From assembly GCF_035975855.1 (NCBI RefSeq), contig NZ_CP109055.1, positions 5,270,001-5,334,000 of the forward strand: a stretch of DNA of 64,000 bases, in the 5' to 3' direction. The translations under genes were made by a program, and so were the position numbers. Numbering within the stretch: the first letter of the stretch is position 1; each line of letters starts with the position of its first letter. Positions 9,601 to 17,100 of this stretch are shown here, piece after piece. The notes under the pieces were generated by a model. That model was not told the DNA's origin, searched no databases, and saw only the letters and a list, made by a program, of their open reading frames with translations. The DNA comes from Streptomyces sp. NBC_01304 (GTDB lineage: Bacteria > Actinomycetota > Actinomycetes > Streptomycetales > Streptomycetaceae).

Positions 9601-11538
9601 GCGGGCCTGCTGCGCCACGCGCCCTGGGCACGAGCCGCGGCCGCCCTGTTCTGGGCGCACGGCACCACCGAGGAGGAGCGGACAGCATGGACCCGGCGTG
9701 CGATGTCGCTCGCCCGCGCCCGGGACACCTTCGGCCTCGCCCCCGCAATCGGCGCCTTCGAGGCAGAGCTGGCGGCCGTCGCGGGAGGCGCCGAGGCCGG
9801 TGCGTACCTCTTCGAGGAGCTGAGCAGCGGCCCATCCGGGTTCGCCGTATCCTCTGCCGCCCGCACCTTCCTGGACAAGTTCCGCCGTGCGGTGGGTACT
9901 TCGGCGTACGACGAAGACCTGGACGCCCTGGAAGACCTGGCCGCACGGCAGCAGCTCGTCGAGGGCTGGCTGTCCTCCTACGCCTCCTCCTCGGGCGAGA
10001 ACATCGACGGCGGGGATCTCGCCGAGGCCGTCGCGGTCGAGCTGTGCCCGGCCCTGCAGTGGTACGACGCGGACGGCGAGACCGCAGCCGCCGTCACCGG
10101 CCTGCTCGGCACGCACCCCCGCATCACTGGGCGGGCCCTGCCCCTGCGCCTCGATGATTTCCTCACCCGTACAAGCGAGTTCAGCACCTCTGCCGTGCCC
10201 GGATTCCGCGCCTTCCAGCAGCAGCGGGGTGCGCTGGTGGCCGCCGAGCGCACCCGGCTGGACGTGGATGCCCACCGCCCGCGCGTCATGTCGTCGTTCG
10301 TACGCAACCGGCTCGTCGACGAGGTCTACCTGCCCCTGGTCGGCGACAGTCTCGCCAAGCAGATCGGCGCGGCGGGCGACGCCAAGCGCACCGACAGCAG
10401 TGGCCTGCTGCTACTCATCTCCCCGCCGGGATACGGCAAGACAACGCTCATGGAGTACGTCGCCGACCGCCTCGGGATGCTCCTGGTCAAGGTCGACGGG
10501 CCCGCCCTCGGCCACACCGTCACCTCTCTGGACCCCGCCGAGGCGACGAACGCCGCCGCCCGCCGGGAACTGGAGAAGATCGCCTTCGCGCTCGCCGCGG
10601 GCAACAACACCCTGCTGTACCTGGACGACATCCAGCACGTCTCACCCGAACTGCTGCAGAAGTTCATCCCGCTGTGCGACGCGACCCGCACCCTGAACGG
10701 CCGTGACCTGCGCGGCAAGCGGTTCGCGGTGTGCATGGCCGGCAACCCCTACACCGAGTCCGGCACCCGCTTCCGCATCCCCGACATGCTCGCCAACCGC
10801 GCCGACGTATGGAACCTGGGCGACGTCCTGACCGGCAAGGAGGACGCCTTCGCCCTCAGCTTCATCGAGAACGCCCTCACCTCCAACCCGCACCTCGCCC
10901 CACTGGCCGGCCGCGACCGCGCCGACCTGGAACTCCTCGTACGCCTCGCCTCCGACGAGCCGACCGCCCGACGCGACCGGCTCACCCACCCGTATGCCCC
11001 GGCCGAAGTCGACGCGATTCTGGCTGTGTTGCGGCACCTGCTCACTGCTCGCGCCACCGTCCTCGCGGTCAATGAGATGTACATCGCCTCTGCCGCACAG
11101 GGCGATGCGGCCCGTACCGAGCCGCCGTTCCGCCTCCAAGGCTCGTACCGCAACATGAACAAGATCGCGGCCCGGATCTCCCCGGCCATGAACGGCGCGG
11201 AACTGGCTGCCGTCATCGATGACCACTACACGGCCGAGGCCCAGACCCTCACCACCGATGCGGAGGCCAGCCTCCTCAAGCTCGCCGAACTGCGCGGCAC
11301 TCTCACCGCCGAACAGGCCGCCCGCTGGGCCGAGATCAAGGCCGCGTACGTACGCCACCGCACCCTGGGCGGCCCCGACGAAGACCCCGTCGTGCGGGCC
11401 GTCGCCGCCCTTGGCCTGCTCGCCGACCGCATCGCCGCTGTCGAGACGGCCATCGCGCGCGCCGCCGATCCGCGGCAGCTGCTGGCCAATCCGACGGCAC
11501 GGCATGCGGCTCGCACGGCGGGCGAAGGCGGGGGGTGA
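6667..11538 (+). CDS. Giant AAA-type ATPase, DUF3686 'DNA repair ATPase' family
   Basis: A 1623-residue protein. A C-terminal AAA domain has a Walker A with PPGYGKTT (Lys1258), a Walker B LLYLDD (residues 1316-1321) and a sensor-1-like GN (Asn1360) within the segment MAGNPYTESGTRFRIPDMLANR. Upstream are a beta-rich region (about 150-430) and long helical stretches (about 440-900) of coiled-coil character. This layout matches the large family annotated as DNA repair ATPases (DUF3686), whose members are often coded beside flotillin and YqiJ-like genes. The DNA repair label is historic; the neighbourhood suggests work at the membrane with the flotillin. Start ATG has GAGGGAG upstream. It leads by 7 nt into the next gene. 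Confidence 0.85.
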   Translation: METGMEATQAKGMDAGTYEVLRDRLTAQATELARRAEALNAARTAEFGSTELTLTGTAQLRTDSARVLRDAVAVGRRLLTGARTPLVPGATTAVGDVFALYDRDLNRLPDDAVPGLLDDPAFVREFTALHRYFQGSQLLQLHHVDGKLLAVFQAGEQLDDIRVLRWAVTRDGVRFLDARGERDHVFPAPHDFEWTEATRDDHVLGRHPHVTIDDGAVYVSTVGGTLTLKAENDTETGDGIHSEPVAEPLQSLADAEMAYARVGVLVLLRVRPYKEDTYRHLVFNTVTQGVVRLDGIGRSCRRLPEDQGIVFPGGYYLATGAVKTFDTDTSEKASLEFERTVRSPNGEDVLYAYHARSEGRSLLLPYNLIRKEVANPLSCHGYALFDDGAMTVLRGSGDEPAQIHPLQLWQTPYVADTHTAPVGSGPLSRLGNADLVRGISDCLSIARQAIETTETSGVYETLAASCVRAADAHHWLGDAETGDLRTPLDELRTTAEQVLTEFETVKVLTRQAAEALAESAAQIARLVRRIRGEAPATAEEWVSRITELRQAQGHLVTLKELRYADTDRIDTLAEDVAADIDGAAQRAIAFLQREDAFVDYHQEIERLTATAEEISTVAEAAPAGDRLDAVTTGLRTLAEVVTGLDIGDATVRTTVLERIAEVLGGVNRTRAALTARRRELLDQEGRAEFAAELALLGQSVTGALAASGTPEACDDQLSALLAQLETLESRFAEHDDYLAELADNRTEIYDTFTARKQTLQDARGRRTQQLADSAARVLETVTRRAAMLESPDAVNAYFASDPMVAKVRRTTEELRELGDQVRAEELAGRLKSARQEAGRALRDRTELFADGGATLRLGRHRFVVNRQAPELTLVPHEDGLAFALTGTDYRSPVTDPAFAATHPYWDRHLPSESADVYRAEYLAARLLAEHGTEALAEADLPALVRQAAEAAYDEGYERGVHDHDATAILTAVLRLHDGAGLLRHAPWARAAAALFWAHGTTEEERTAWTRRAMSLARARDTFGLAPAIGAFEAELAAVAGGAEAGAYLFEELSSGPSGFAVSSAARTFLDKFRRAVGTSAYDEDLDALEDLAARQQLVEGWLSSYASSSGENIDGGDLAEAVAVELCPALQWYDADGETAAAVTGLLGTHPRITGRALPLRLDDFLTRTSEFSTSAVPGFRAFQQQRGALVAAERTRLDVDAHRPRVMSSFVRNRLVDEVYLPLVGDSLAKQIGAAGDAKRTDSSGLLLLISPPGYGKTTLMEYVADRLGMLLVKVDGPALGHTVTSLDPAEATNAAARRELEKIAFALAAGNNTLLYLDDIQHVSPELLQKFIPLCDATRTLNGRDLRGKRFAVCMAGNPYTESGTRFRIPDMLANRADVWNLGDVLTGKEDAFALSFIENALTSNPHLAPLAGRDRADLELLVRLASDEPTARRDRLTHPYAPAEVDAILAVLRHLLTARATVLAVNEMYIASAAQGDAARTEPPFRLQGSYRNMNKIAARISPAMNGAELAAVIDDHYTAEAQTLTTDAEASLLKLAELRGTLTAEQAARWAEIKAAYVRHRTLGGPDEDPVVRAVAALGLLADRIAAVETAIARAADPRQLLANPTARHAARTAGEGGG

Positions 11539-11545
11539 CGGTCCA

Positions 11546-11995
11546 GTGGCGTACGTCCTGGCGCTCTGGTGGATCACCGGAGTGCCCTTCATGACCTGGA
11601 AGGTCGTCCAGCTCTGGCGGAACGCGGACCGGGTGGAGTTCTTCATGCTCGCCTTCACCTGCCTGCCCTTCGGCAAGGAGGTACGCCGAGGCAGAGTCCG
11701 TGCTCTGGGGGCCACGGTGGTGACGCTGTGGGGAGCCGCGCTGCTGTTCTTCCTGGGGCTGTACGACGTGGAGTTGACCGGAGCCTGGCCGATTGTCGGC
11801 CTCGTCGCGGCGGTGGCCCTGCTCGGCGGGTTCGCCTGCGACCTGACCGTCGTCCTGTTCAACAGACCCAAGTGGATCGTCCCGCCCCACATGCGCTCCG
11901 AGGCCGGCGTGATCGCGGCCAGGCGGGCGGTCCGGGCGAAGGAGCCCCGCAGGAGGAGTCATGGCCAAACCCGTGCACGCCGCACTGAACGGTAA
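11546..11995 (+). CDS. Small membrane protein of the flotillin-ATPase operon
   Basis: A 149-residue protein starting with GTG at 11546 (MAYVLALWWITGV), 8 nt after GGGGGGTGA and 7 nt after the ATPase stop. It has three hydrophobic segments (about residues 3-20, 56-76 and 82-105), a cytoplasmic-looking loop with FGKEVRRGRVR and a basic tail (RRRSHGQTRARRTER). I do not recognise the family. Its tail overlaps the next gene by 35 nt, which signals translational coupling. It probably anchors or assists the ATPase at the membrane, which is inference from position only. Confidence 0.65.
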   Translation: MAYVLALWWITGVPFMTWKVVQLWRNADRVEFFMLAFTCLPFGKEVRRGRVRALGATVVTLWGAALLFFLGLYDVELTGAWPIVGLVAAVALLGGFACDLTVVLFNRPKWIVPPHMRSEAGVIAARRAVRAKEPRRRSHGQTRARRTER

Positions 11996-12188
11996 CTGGA
12001 TCTCCTGCCTGATCTGCGGCAGCGACCGGTTCCGCAAGCGCTATGTGCAGCTCAACAGCTTCGGCATGGAGTTCCTGAAGCTGGCCTGGGCGGACGAGTC
12101 GGCCACCGGTCTCATCTGCTGGCGCTGCGGCTACGTCCACCTCTTCGTCAACCGGAACATCGAGGTGTACCGCGCCAGGAGGAAGTGA
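11961..12188 (+). CDS. Zinc-ribbon protein, DUF2082-like
   Basis: A 75-residue protein with two Cys pairs, CLICGSDRF near residue 16 and CWRCGY near residue 51, separated by a stretch with FGMEFLKLAW. The pattern fits the small Zn-ribbon nucleic-acid-binding family (zinc_ribbon_13/COG3478 type). The ATG is preceded by a near-ideal AGGAGGAG. Last gene of the flotillin 1 operon, overlapping the previous gene by 35 nt. A second small Cys-pair protein is coded at 40707-40928. Function unknown. Confidence 0.7.
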   Translation: MAKPVHAALNGNWISCLICGSDRFRKRYVQLNSFGMEFLKLAWADESATGLICWRCGYVHLFVNRNIEVYRARRK

Positions 12189-12325
12189 CAGGGTCGGCAC
12201 CCGATCCAGCCTGCTGCCCGCGGCGGTGACGTATGAGTCGAGTCAATGTGCTGGCCCAACTCCCGCGCGAGGAAGACGCTGGCGTCAGGATGCAGGTAGC
12301 GGACTGAACGAAGGAGGTGCCGGCC

Positions 12326-12784
12326 GTGCGCGCACGTGATCTGGCGGTGGCCTACGAAGCGGTGAGCGTCGACAGCGACGCGATGGCAGCGGCCCGGCTG
12401 ATGGCCGAGCACAAGCTGCCGGGACTACTCGTCGTGGACGAGCGAGGTGAGCCGAGGGCGATCCTGCCCGCCTCCCAGATGGTGAAGGTGCTGGTCCCCG
12501 CCTATGTGGTCGAGGATCCGACCCTGGCCGCGGTCGTGGACGAGAAGCACGCCGACAAGCTATGCCAGGCGCTGGCCGGACGTACCGTGGGCGACTGTCT
12601 GTCGAAGACCGCCGGGCCGCCGCCGGTCGCCGATCCGGACGACACCGCGCTGGAGGTGGCCGCGTTGATGGCCCAAGTCCGCAGTCCGCTGGTGGCGGTG
12701 GCGGAGCGGGCGAAGGACGGCACCCACCTCCTCGGGGTGATCACTGCCTCGCATCTGCTCCACGAGCTGCTTGGCGCCACCTGA
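12326..12784 (+). CDS. Tandem CBS-domain protein (paralogue 1)
   Basis: A 152-residue protein made of a CBS pair: the first repeat opens MRARDLAVAYEAVSVDSDAM with LPGLLVVDERGEPRAILPAS, the second has DTALEVAALMAQVRSPLVAV and ends LLGVITASHLLHELLG. CBS pairs usually bind adenosine nucleotides and control a partner. It has the same length (152 residues) and the same order of motifs as the CBS protein at 22845-23303. The AAGGAGG at 12311-12317 fits a GTG start at 12326. Convergent with the STAS gene, 17 nt between the stops. Its partner is not obvious; the antiporters at 21.5-24.6 kb are candidates. Confidence 0.85.
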   Translation: MRARDLAVAYEAVSVDSDAMAAARLMAEHKLPGLLVVDERGEPRAILPASQMVKVLVPAYVVEDPTLAAVVDEKHADKLCQALAGRTVGDCLSKTAGPPPVADPDDTALEVAALMAQVRSPLVAVAERAKDGTHLLGVITASHLLHELLGAT

Positions 12785-12801
12785 CCGATGTCCAGGAGGC
12801 T

Positions 12802-13140
12802 CTACGGCTCCTCCGAGAGGTTGTGCGCACCTCGCAGTGCACGGACCAGGCCGACCTGGAACAGCATCGCCCGAACCTGCGGACCGGCGTGGGTGACGAT
12901 CAACCGCGTGGGGGTGGACCGCAGGGTGCGCAGCACCGTGAAGAACGCGAGGCAGCCGTCAGCACTGAGGTGGCGTACGTCGCGCAGGTCCGCCTCGAGA
13001 ACATCTGGGTGGACGGAGAGTGCGGCCAGCAGGTGCTGAGCGGTTCCTTCCGCGTTGCCCTTGTCGATGTCGCCGCCCAGACGCACCACTACGTGGCCGC
13101 CGTCCGGCCGGTGACGACGGTGAAAGGGCCAGGGTGACAT
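12802..13140 (-). CDS. STAS-domain protein, anti-sigma factor antagonist-like
   Basis: A 112-residue protein. The beta-alpha order and the segments VVVRLGGDIDKGNAEGTAQHL, LEADLRDVRHLSADGCLAFF and LIVTHAGPQVRAMLFQVGL (each read within residues 17-103) are those of a STAS domain. The usual DSSG phosphorylation site is replaced by SADG, so a phosphorylatable Ser (about residue 59) remains but in altered context. Such proteins switch anti-sigma factors in stress responses; no anti-sigma kinase is coded nearby. The 19-nt motif shared with the antiporter operon lies 29 nt upstream of its start. Confidence 0.75.
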   Translation of the reverse strand: MSPWPFHRRHRPDGGHVVVRLGGDIDKGNAEGTAQHLLAALSVHPDVLEADLRDVRHLSADGCLAFFTVLRTLRSTPTRLIVTHAGPQVRAMLFQVGLVRALRGAHNLSEEP

Positions 13141-13169
13141 CGCACGCTCCGGGGCAGGTCGGTTCGCTT

Positions 13170-13188
13170 GCCGACCAGACTTCCCGGC
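13170..13188 (-). promoter_or_regulatory. 19-nt leader motif, copy a (STAS gene)
   Basis: On the minus strand the sequence is GCCGGGAAGTCTGGTCGGC, identical to copy b and one base from copy c. TAGGGT (minus strand, 13206-13201) lies 12 nt upstream and could be a -10 box, which would put the motif in the first bases of the transcript. The GCCG/CGGC ends can pair. It lies upstream of the STAS gene start at 13140. Confidence 0.6.
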
Positions 13189-13277
13189 GCACCTGGCGGC
13201 ACCCTAACCCGTGTGCATGACCTCGGCCCGGCACACGACTCCGGACCGCACGAACCACGCTGAACCGGCGGACACCC

Positions 13278-13841
13278 TCACCACTCAAGTCCTGAGGTAT
13301 GGAGTATGGCTCGGAGGTTCTCCCTGTCCGCCCTGCGGCCCAAAGCCTCCAGCGCCGAGGTATCGCACCGGAGTATTCCGTCCGCCCTGGAGCTGCGTAC
13401 TCCCTGATCCACCCAGTGCCGCAGCACCGGGTTGGCCTCCAGTGCCCGTGGGTCGAAGTGCACTCGCCCGCCGTACACGTCCCTCAGCAGCACCCGCTGC
13501 GCGACTCCGCCGGACAGCTCCACCCCTACCAGCAGGTCCGTCCGCACCCACCGGGTGAAAAGCAGCCCGCGCACGGACAGCCACCCTTCCCCAGCGGTCA
13601 GCCGCGGCGGCACGAGCACCACGAAGAGCAGCCCCCCGAGCCCCACCCACACACTGGCCCGTGCCAGCGTGAGGCCGTGCGTGCCCCAGTCGAGGAGGAG
13701 CAGTGCCGCAACGAGCAGAGCGCTCCAGCAGACGTCGCTCCTCGCCTCCCGGGACCACGAGCGGTCCTCGACGACAGGGGCGGGCAAGCCCCTGCCGGGC
13801 GAACTCCACGGTCGCGGCGAACGGCGCAAGTGGTCAGCCAC
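13278..13841 (-). CDS. Membrane protein with PH-like domain
   Basis: A 187-residue protein with two membrane helices (about residues 36-52 and 60-78) followed by a beta-rich segment (GEGWLSVRGLLFTRWVRTDLLVGVEL, shortened in reading to residues 84-110) that resembles bacterial PH-like domains. It ends with a helical tail. GTG start. I recognise it only as a Streptomyces-type conserved membrane protein. It lies between the STAS and flotillin 2 genes, transcribed in the same direction as both. Confidence 0.6.
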   Translation of the reverse strand: MADHLRRSPRPWSSPGRGLPAPVVEDRSWSREARSDVCWSALLVAALLLLDWGTHGLTLARASVWVGLGGLLFVVLVPPRLTAGEGWLSVRGLLFTRWVRTDLLVGVELSGGVAQRVLLRDVYGGRVHFDPRALEANPVLRHWVDQGVRSSRADGILRCDTSALEALGRRADRENLRAILHTSGLEW

Positions 13842-13972
13842 ACGGTCACCGTAGGGGCATCCATGGCGGATGTCCCTGCCCTTGACGAGGGATCACTCGC
13901 AGGAGAGATCGTCACGCGCACGCAGGGTCCGGGTCATCGGTGACCGAGCCGAGAGCCGAGGCGCCGTGCGTG

Positions 13973-14003
13973 GCCCCGGCCGGTTCACACGTCCGGCCGG
14001 GGC
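13973..14003 (-). terminator. Terminator of flotillin operon 2
   Basis: Perfect 11-bp inverted repeat GCCCCGGCCGG / CCGGCCGGGGC with a 9-nt loop, starting 19 nt past the flotillin stop codon. Confidence 0.75.
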
Positions 14004-14021
14004 TCTCCCACGCACAGTGGC

Positions 14022-15467
14022 TCAGTCGGCGATCTCGATCTTTCCGTTCGCCGTCGTCGGCGCGGTGGTCGGCGCCGGCACCGTGGCCGGGGCGGTGCCC
14101 TTGCCGCCGGTGATGTTCTTCAGCAGCTCGGCGAGGTCGACTCCGGTGGTGGAGCTGAGGAGTTCCATGCCCTGGGCGACGTTGTCGGTGACCGTGCGCG
14201 AGAGCTGGCTCGCCCCGTCCGTGGAGATCACGGTCATCTTGTCGATGGCGCTGAGCGGTTCGGACGCCTTGGCAACGACCTGCGGCAGCACCTCGACGAG
14301 CATCTGCAGCACGGCCGCGTCGCCGTACTGGGCGAAGGCGTCGGCCTTCTTCTGCATCGCCTCGGCCTCTGCCGAACCCTTGGCCGCGATGGAGGCGGCC
14401 ATGGCCTCGCCCTCGATGCGTACCGCGTCCGCGAGGGCCGCGCGGTGGGCCTTCTCGCCCTCGCCGGTGAGGCGGGAGCGCTGGGCGTCCGCCTCGGCCT
14501 GCTTGACCAAGGCGATCCGGCGGGCCTCGGCCTCCTGCTCAGCCTGATAGCGGGCGGCGTCGGCGGGCTTGCGGACCTTGGTGTCCAACTCGCGGTCGGT
14601 CAGCGCGGCCTGCCGCTCGGCGACCTTCTCCTGCTCGGCAAGGACTTCCTGGTTGCGGGCGGCATCGGCGAGCGGGCCTGCCGCGTTCGCTCGGGCAGCG
14701 GCCTCGTCGGTCTCCGCGCGGATCTCGGCCTGCTTCAGGGCGAAGGTCCGCTCGGCAATCGCGATCTCTTCGGCCGCCTTGAGTCGGGCCTGCTCCGAAG
14801 CACGCCGAGCGACTGCCTCGGCGATGTCGGCCTCCTGCTTGGCGCGGGCTGCCTCCGGGCGTCCGAGGTCTTCGAGGTAGGAGCCCTCGGTTGTGATGTC
14901 CTGGATCTGGAAGGCATCCAGGACCAGTCCCTGACCGGACAGGGATGCCTCGGCCTCCTCGGCGACCTGCCCGGCGAACGCGGCGCGATCGCGGATGATG
15001 TCCTCGACCGACATCCGGCCCACGATCGCGCGCAGCGCGCCGGACAGGACCTCCTGGGTGAAGCCGACGATGCCGTCCTGCTGCATCAGGAATCGCTGGG
15101 CGGCGGCCCGGATGGAGTCCTCGGTGCCGCCGACCTTGACGATCGCCACACCTTCGAGGTTCGACTTCACTCCGCGCAGGGTGACCGCGCCGCGCACGGC
15201 GATCGGGATGTGCCGGGACGACAGGTCGAGGGTGAACTTCTGCTGCAGGAAGGGCACGACGAAGACCCCGCCGCCGACCACGACCTTCTGGCCACTGTTG
15301 TCGGTGAAGACCCGTCCCGTCTCGGGATCGGTGGACCTCTTGCCGCGCCGGCCGGTGACGATGAACGCCTCGCTCGGCCCGGCGACCTTGTAGCGGGTGA
15401 CGACGACAAGTGCGAGCAGCACCAGGAGTACGACGACTCCCACCACTGCGAAGGCCACTGAACTCAT
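14022..15467 (-). CDS. Flotillin, FloT/YuaG type
   Basis: A 481-residue protein of canonical flotillin length. N-terminal membrane segment (about residues 5-24), SPFH/Band 7 domain (about 25-200, with GGGVFVVPFLQQKFTLDLSS), then an Ala/Glu-rich coiled-coil flotillin domain with EAEA repeats (about 205-400), and a C-terminal tail rich in Pro and Thr. It scaffolds membrane microdomains. The NfeD-like gene directly upstream is its usual partner. It is a second flotillin in this window, of a different subfamily from the protein at 4469-6541. AGGGG precedes the ATG. A terminator follows at 13973-14003. Confidence 0.92.
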   Translation of the reverse strand: MSSVAFAVVGVVVLLVLLALVVVTRYKVAGPSEAFIVTGRRGKRSTDPETGRVFTDNSGQKVVVGGGVFVVPFLQQKFTLDLSSRHIPIAVRGAVTLRGVKSNLEGVAIVKVGGTEDSIRAAAQRFLMQQDGIVGFTQEVLSGALRAIVGRMSVEDIIRDRAAFAGQVAEEAEASLSGQGLVLDAFQIQDITTEGSYLEDLGRPEAARAKQEADIAEAVARRASEQARLKAAEEIAIAERTFALKQAEIRAETDEAAARANAAGPLADAARNQEVLAEQEKVAERQAALTDRELDTKVRKPADAARYQAEQEAEARRIALVKQAEADAQRSRLTGEGEKAHRAALADAVRIEGEAMAASIAAKGSAEAEAMQKKADAFAQYGDAAVLQMLVEVLPQVVAKASEPLSAIDKMTVISTDGASQLSRTVTDNVAQGMELLSSTTGVDLAELLKNITGGKGTAPATVPAPTTAPTTANGKIEIAD

Positions 15468-15554
15468 GGCGAATTCCCCTCTGCCTCCCCGGGGGTCGGC
15501 GATTCGTATACGTAAATGCGCGAGCCCGGCCAGCCGGTTGGCGGTCGAGGCCGG

Positions 15555-16064
15555 TCAGCGCTGGACGGGACGGACCGCGACCGAGGTGGGGGACAACGCC
15601 TGCTCCACCCACACTTCAGTGCCTCGCGCCACCGGCACCGTGCTGCGTGCGGCCAACTTCATGGGCTGCCCGGCAAGTTGGAGCAGTACCTCGCCATATC
15701 CATCGGCCGGGATCGCGGTGACGACGCTGCCCGCCGACCCGACAAGATCGGTGCCGCGCGGAGTCACCGCGCCGTCGTCGCGCATCAGCGCCCGGCTGGC
15801 CTGCCACACCAGCCAGCCCGTTGCGGCCCCGGCGCCCGCACCCACAGCACTGGCGAGTCCGGCTCCCAGGCCGGTCGTGCCCAGAGTCAGCGCCCCGCCG
15901 AACCCGAGCATGGAAACGAATCCGGCGATCACCGGCAGCGACAGCCAGCCGTCGAACAGCCCGTCGAGCACCCCGTCCAGGAAACCTTCGAGCACCCCGT
16001 CCAGCACCAGGGAAAGAGCAAGGAGGACGACCCCCGCGATGCCGAGACCAAGAAACCAAGCCAT
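15555..16064 (-). CDS. NfeD/YuaF-like membrane protein, flotillin partner
   Basis: A 169-residue protein: an N-terminal hydrophobic segment (MAWFLGLGIAGVVLLALSL), an amphipathic repeat-like stretch (DGVLEGFLDGVLDGLFDGW), two further membrane segments (about 45-90), and a C-terminal beta-rich OB-fold-like domain (about 100-169, with GSAGSVVTAIPADGYGEV). This is the layout of YuaF/NfeD partners of flotillins. A longer frame exists, but GAGGAGG sits 8 nt before the ATG at 16064. The flotillin gene starts 87 nt after its stop. The conserved element at 16163-16204 lies 99 nt upstream. Confidence 0.8.
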   Translation of the reverse strand: MAWFLGLGIAGVVLLALSLVLDGVLEGFLDGVLDGLFDGWLSLPVIAGFVSMLGFGGALTLGTTGLGAGLASAVGAGAGAATGWLVWQASRALMRDDGAVTPRGTDLVGSAGSVVTAIPADGYGEVLLQLAGQPMKLAARSTVPVARGTEVWVEQALSPTSVAVRPVQR

Positions 16065-16162
16065 CGCTTCCGCCTCCTCGCTCATTCCCTGAATCCCCCG
16101 CAATGCCCTGGCACTTCTTCCCCCGTGGGCAAGTGCAGAGTCTCACCTCGTCGGGCGCGAGT

Positions 16163-16204
16163 CATTGCCGGTCTCCGGCAGTCTTTAACGCCCCCTTGAT
16201 GCCG
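16163..16204 (-). promoter_or_regulatory. Conserved element upstream of flotillin operon 2
   Basis: On the minus strand: CGGCATCAA, a short variable stretch, then TAAAGACTGCCGG, AGAC, CGGCAATG. It is the second copy of the element at 3844-3884 and again ends 99 nt before the start codon of the first gene. Here TGCCGG AGA CCGGCA forms a perfect 6-bp hairpin. The sequences between the element and the genes are not alike, so the similarity is not a recent duplication of the whole leader. Confidence 0.6.
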
Positions 16205-16228
16205 TACTGACACGAACACAGCTCACTT

Positions 16229-17100
16229 AGGGCCTGTCCGGCGGATCATGAACGGCGTGCCGACGAGGCGTACTAGGTGTGGTTAGAGACCGCCCATGGG
16301 AATCAGCGAGGTCGGATGAGCCTGTGCGCCGGCGGCCGTTCGGCAGCCTGTTGGGCTCGGTCTTGCGCGCGGTGGGCTGCCGCAGGCTTGGCGGTTGGCC
16401 CGCTGATTCTTCGGTTCGGGGATCGTGTGCTTGATCTGGCGTCGTCGCAGGTAGCAGTGGTTGCGGCGGGAGGAGTACACCGCGTCGCCACCAATATGGT
16501 CAGGCCGCGTCCGGGGACGCCCACCATGGAGGCGCGCGACACGGACGCGCTCCATGACCGGGATCAACTGCGGGGCTAGTGGGCGTCTTCCGCCCTCACC
16601 AGCGAGGTGGATTTTGCAGGTCAGGCCGCCCCGGGAGCGTCCGAGTCCCTCATCGGGGCGGTGCTGCCGGGGCGTGCGTCTCTCCCCGGCAGTCGCGGAG
16701 GCTTCCTGCGTGCTCCGGCGGCGTGTTGGTGAGCCCGGCAGGAAGTGGAGTCCACGCTTACCATCGACCAGTCGATGCGGCCTTCCGCGTCGGCGTCGGC
16801 CAGGACGGCCGCGAAGAGCCGGCCCCATGTGACATCCGCTGACCAGCGCCGATGCCGCTCGTACACGGTCTTCCACTTACCGAAACGCGCAGGCAGATCC
16901 CGCCACGACACCCCGGTTCGGTTCCGGTACAGGATCCCGTTGATGATCCTGCGATGGCTGCCCCAACGGCCGCCACGCTGCCGGGGCTTCGGCAGATGCG
17001 GCTTCAGTCGGCCCATTCTTCACTTGTGAGATCCCCCTGCCCCATGGACATGCCAACGAGCCGGAACGGTGACGCTACCCGATCCGCCGGAACAGGCCCT
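16229..17100 (-). mobile_element. Degenerate IS5-family insertion sequence
   Basis: Bounded by terminal inverted repeats AGGGCCTGTCCGGCGGATC (16229-16247) and, in reverse complement at 17081-17100, AGGGCCTGTTCCGGCGGATC, differing by one inserted T. The outer bases are TTA on the left and TAA on the right, consistent with a TA target duplication. The transposase inside is broken (see separate entry). It forms the left edge of the low-G+C patch that follows. Confidence 0.8.
16283..17016 (-). pseudogene. IS5-family transposase remnant in two frames
   Basis: The first frame (17016 to about 16680) gives the IS5 N-terminal part with GILYRNRTGVSWRDLPARFG and the DDE-type SMVSVDSTSCRAHQHAAGA. The sequence then continues in a second frame with LGRSRGGLTCKIHL and RPRTRPDHIGGDAVYSSR. 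Two-frame transposases are common in this group, but here the second part also lacks the stretch between KIHL and the PVMERVRV segment, and it ends without the conserved C-terminal ERCFNRLKQ-type region. It is therefore a non-functional remnant. Confidence 0.8.

Noticed and set aside
8437..10275. Long open frame (612 codons) opposite the giant ATPase
   Set aside because: Antisense frame produced by high G+C third positions; no domain, no ribosome binding site.
12260..12300. Possible fourth copy of the 19-nt motif upstream of the first CBS gene
   Set aside because: GCGCGAGGAAGACGCTGGCG has only loose similarity and no TAGGGT at the right distance.
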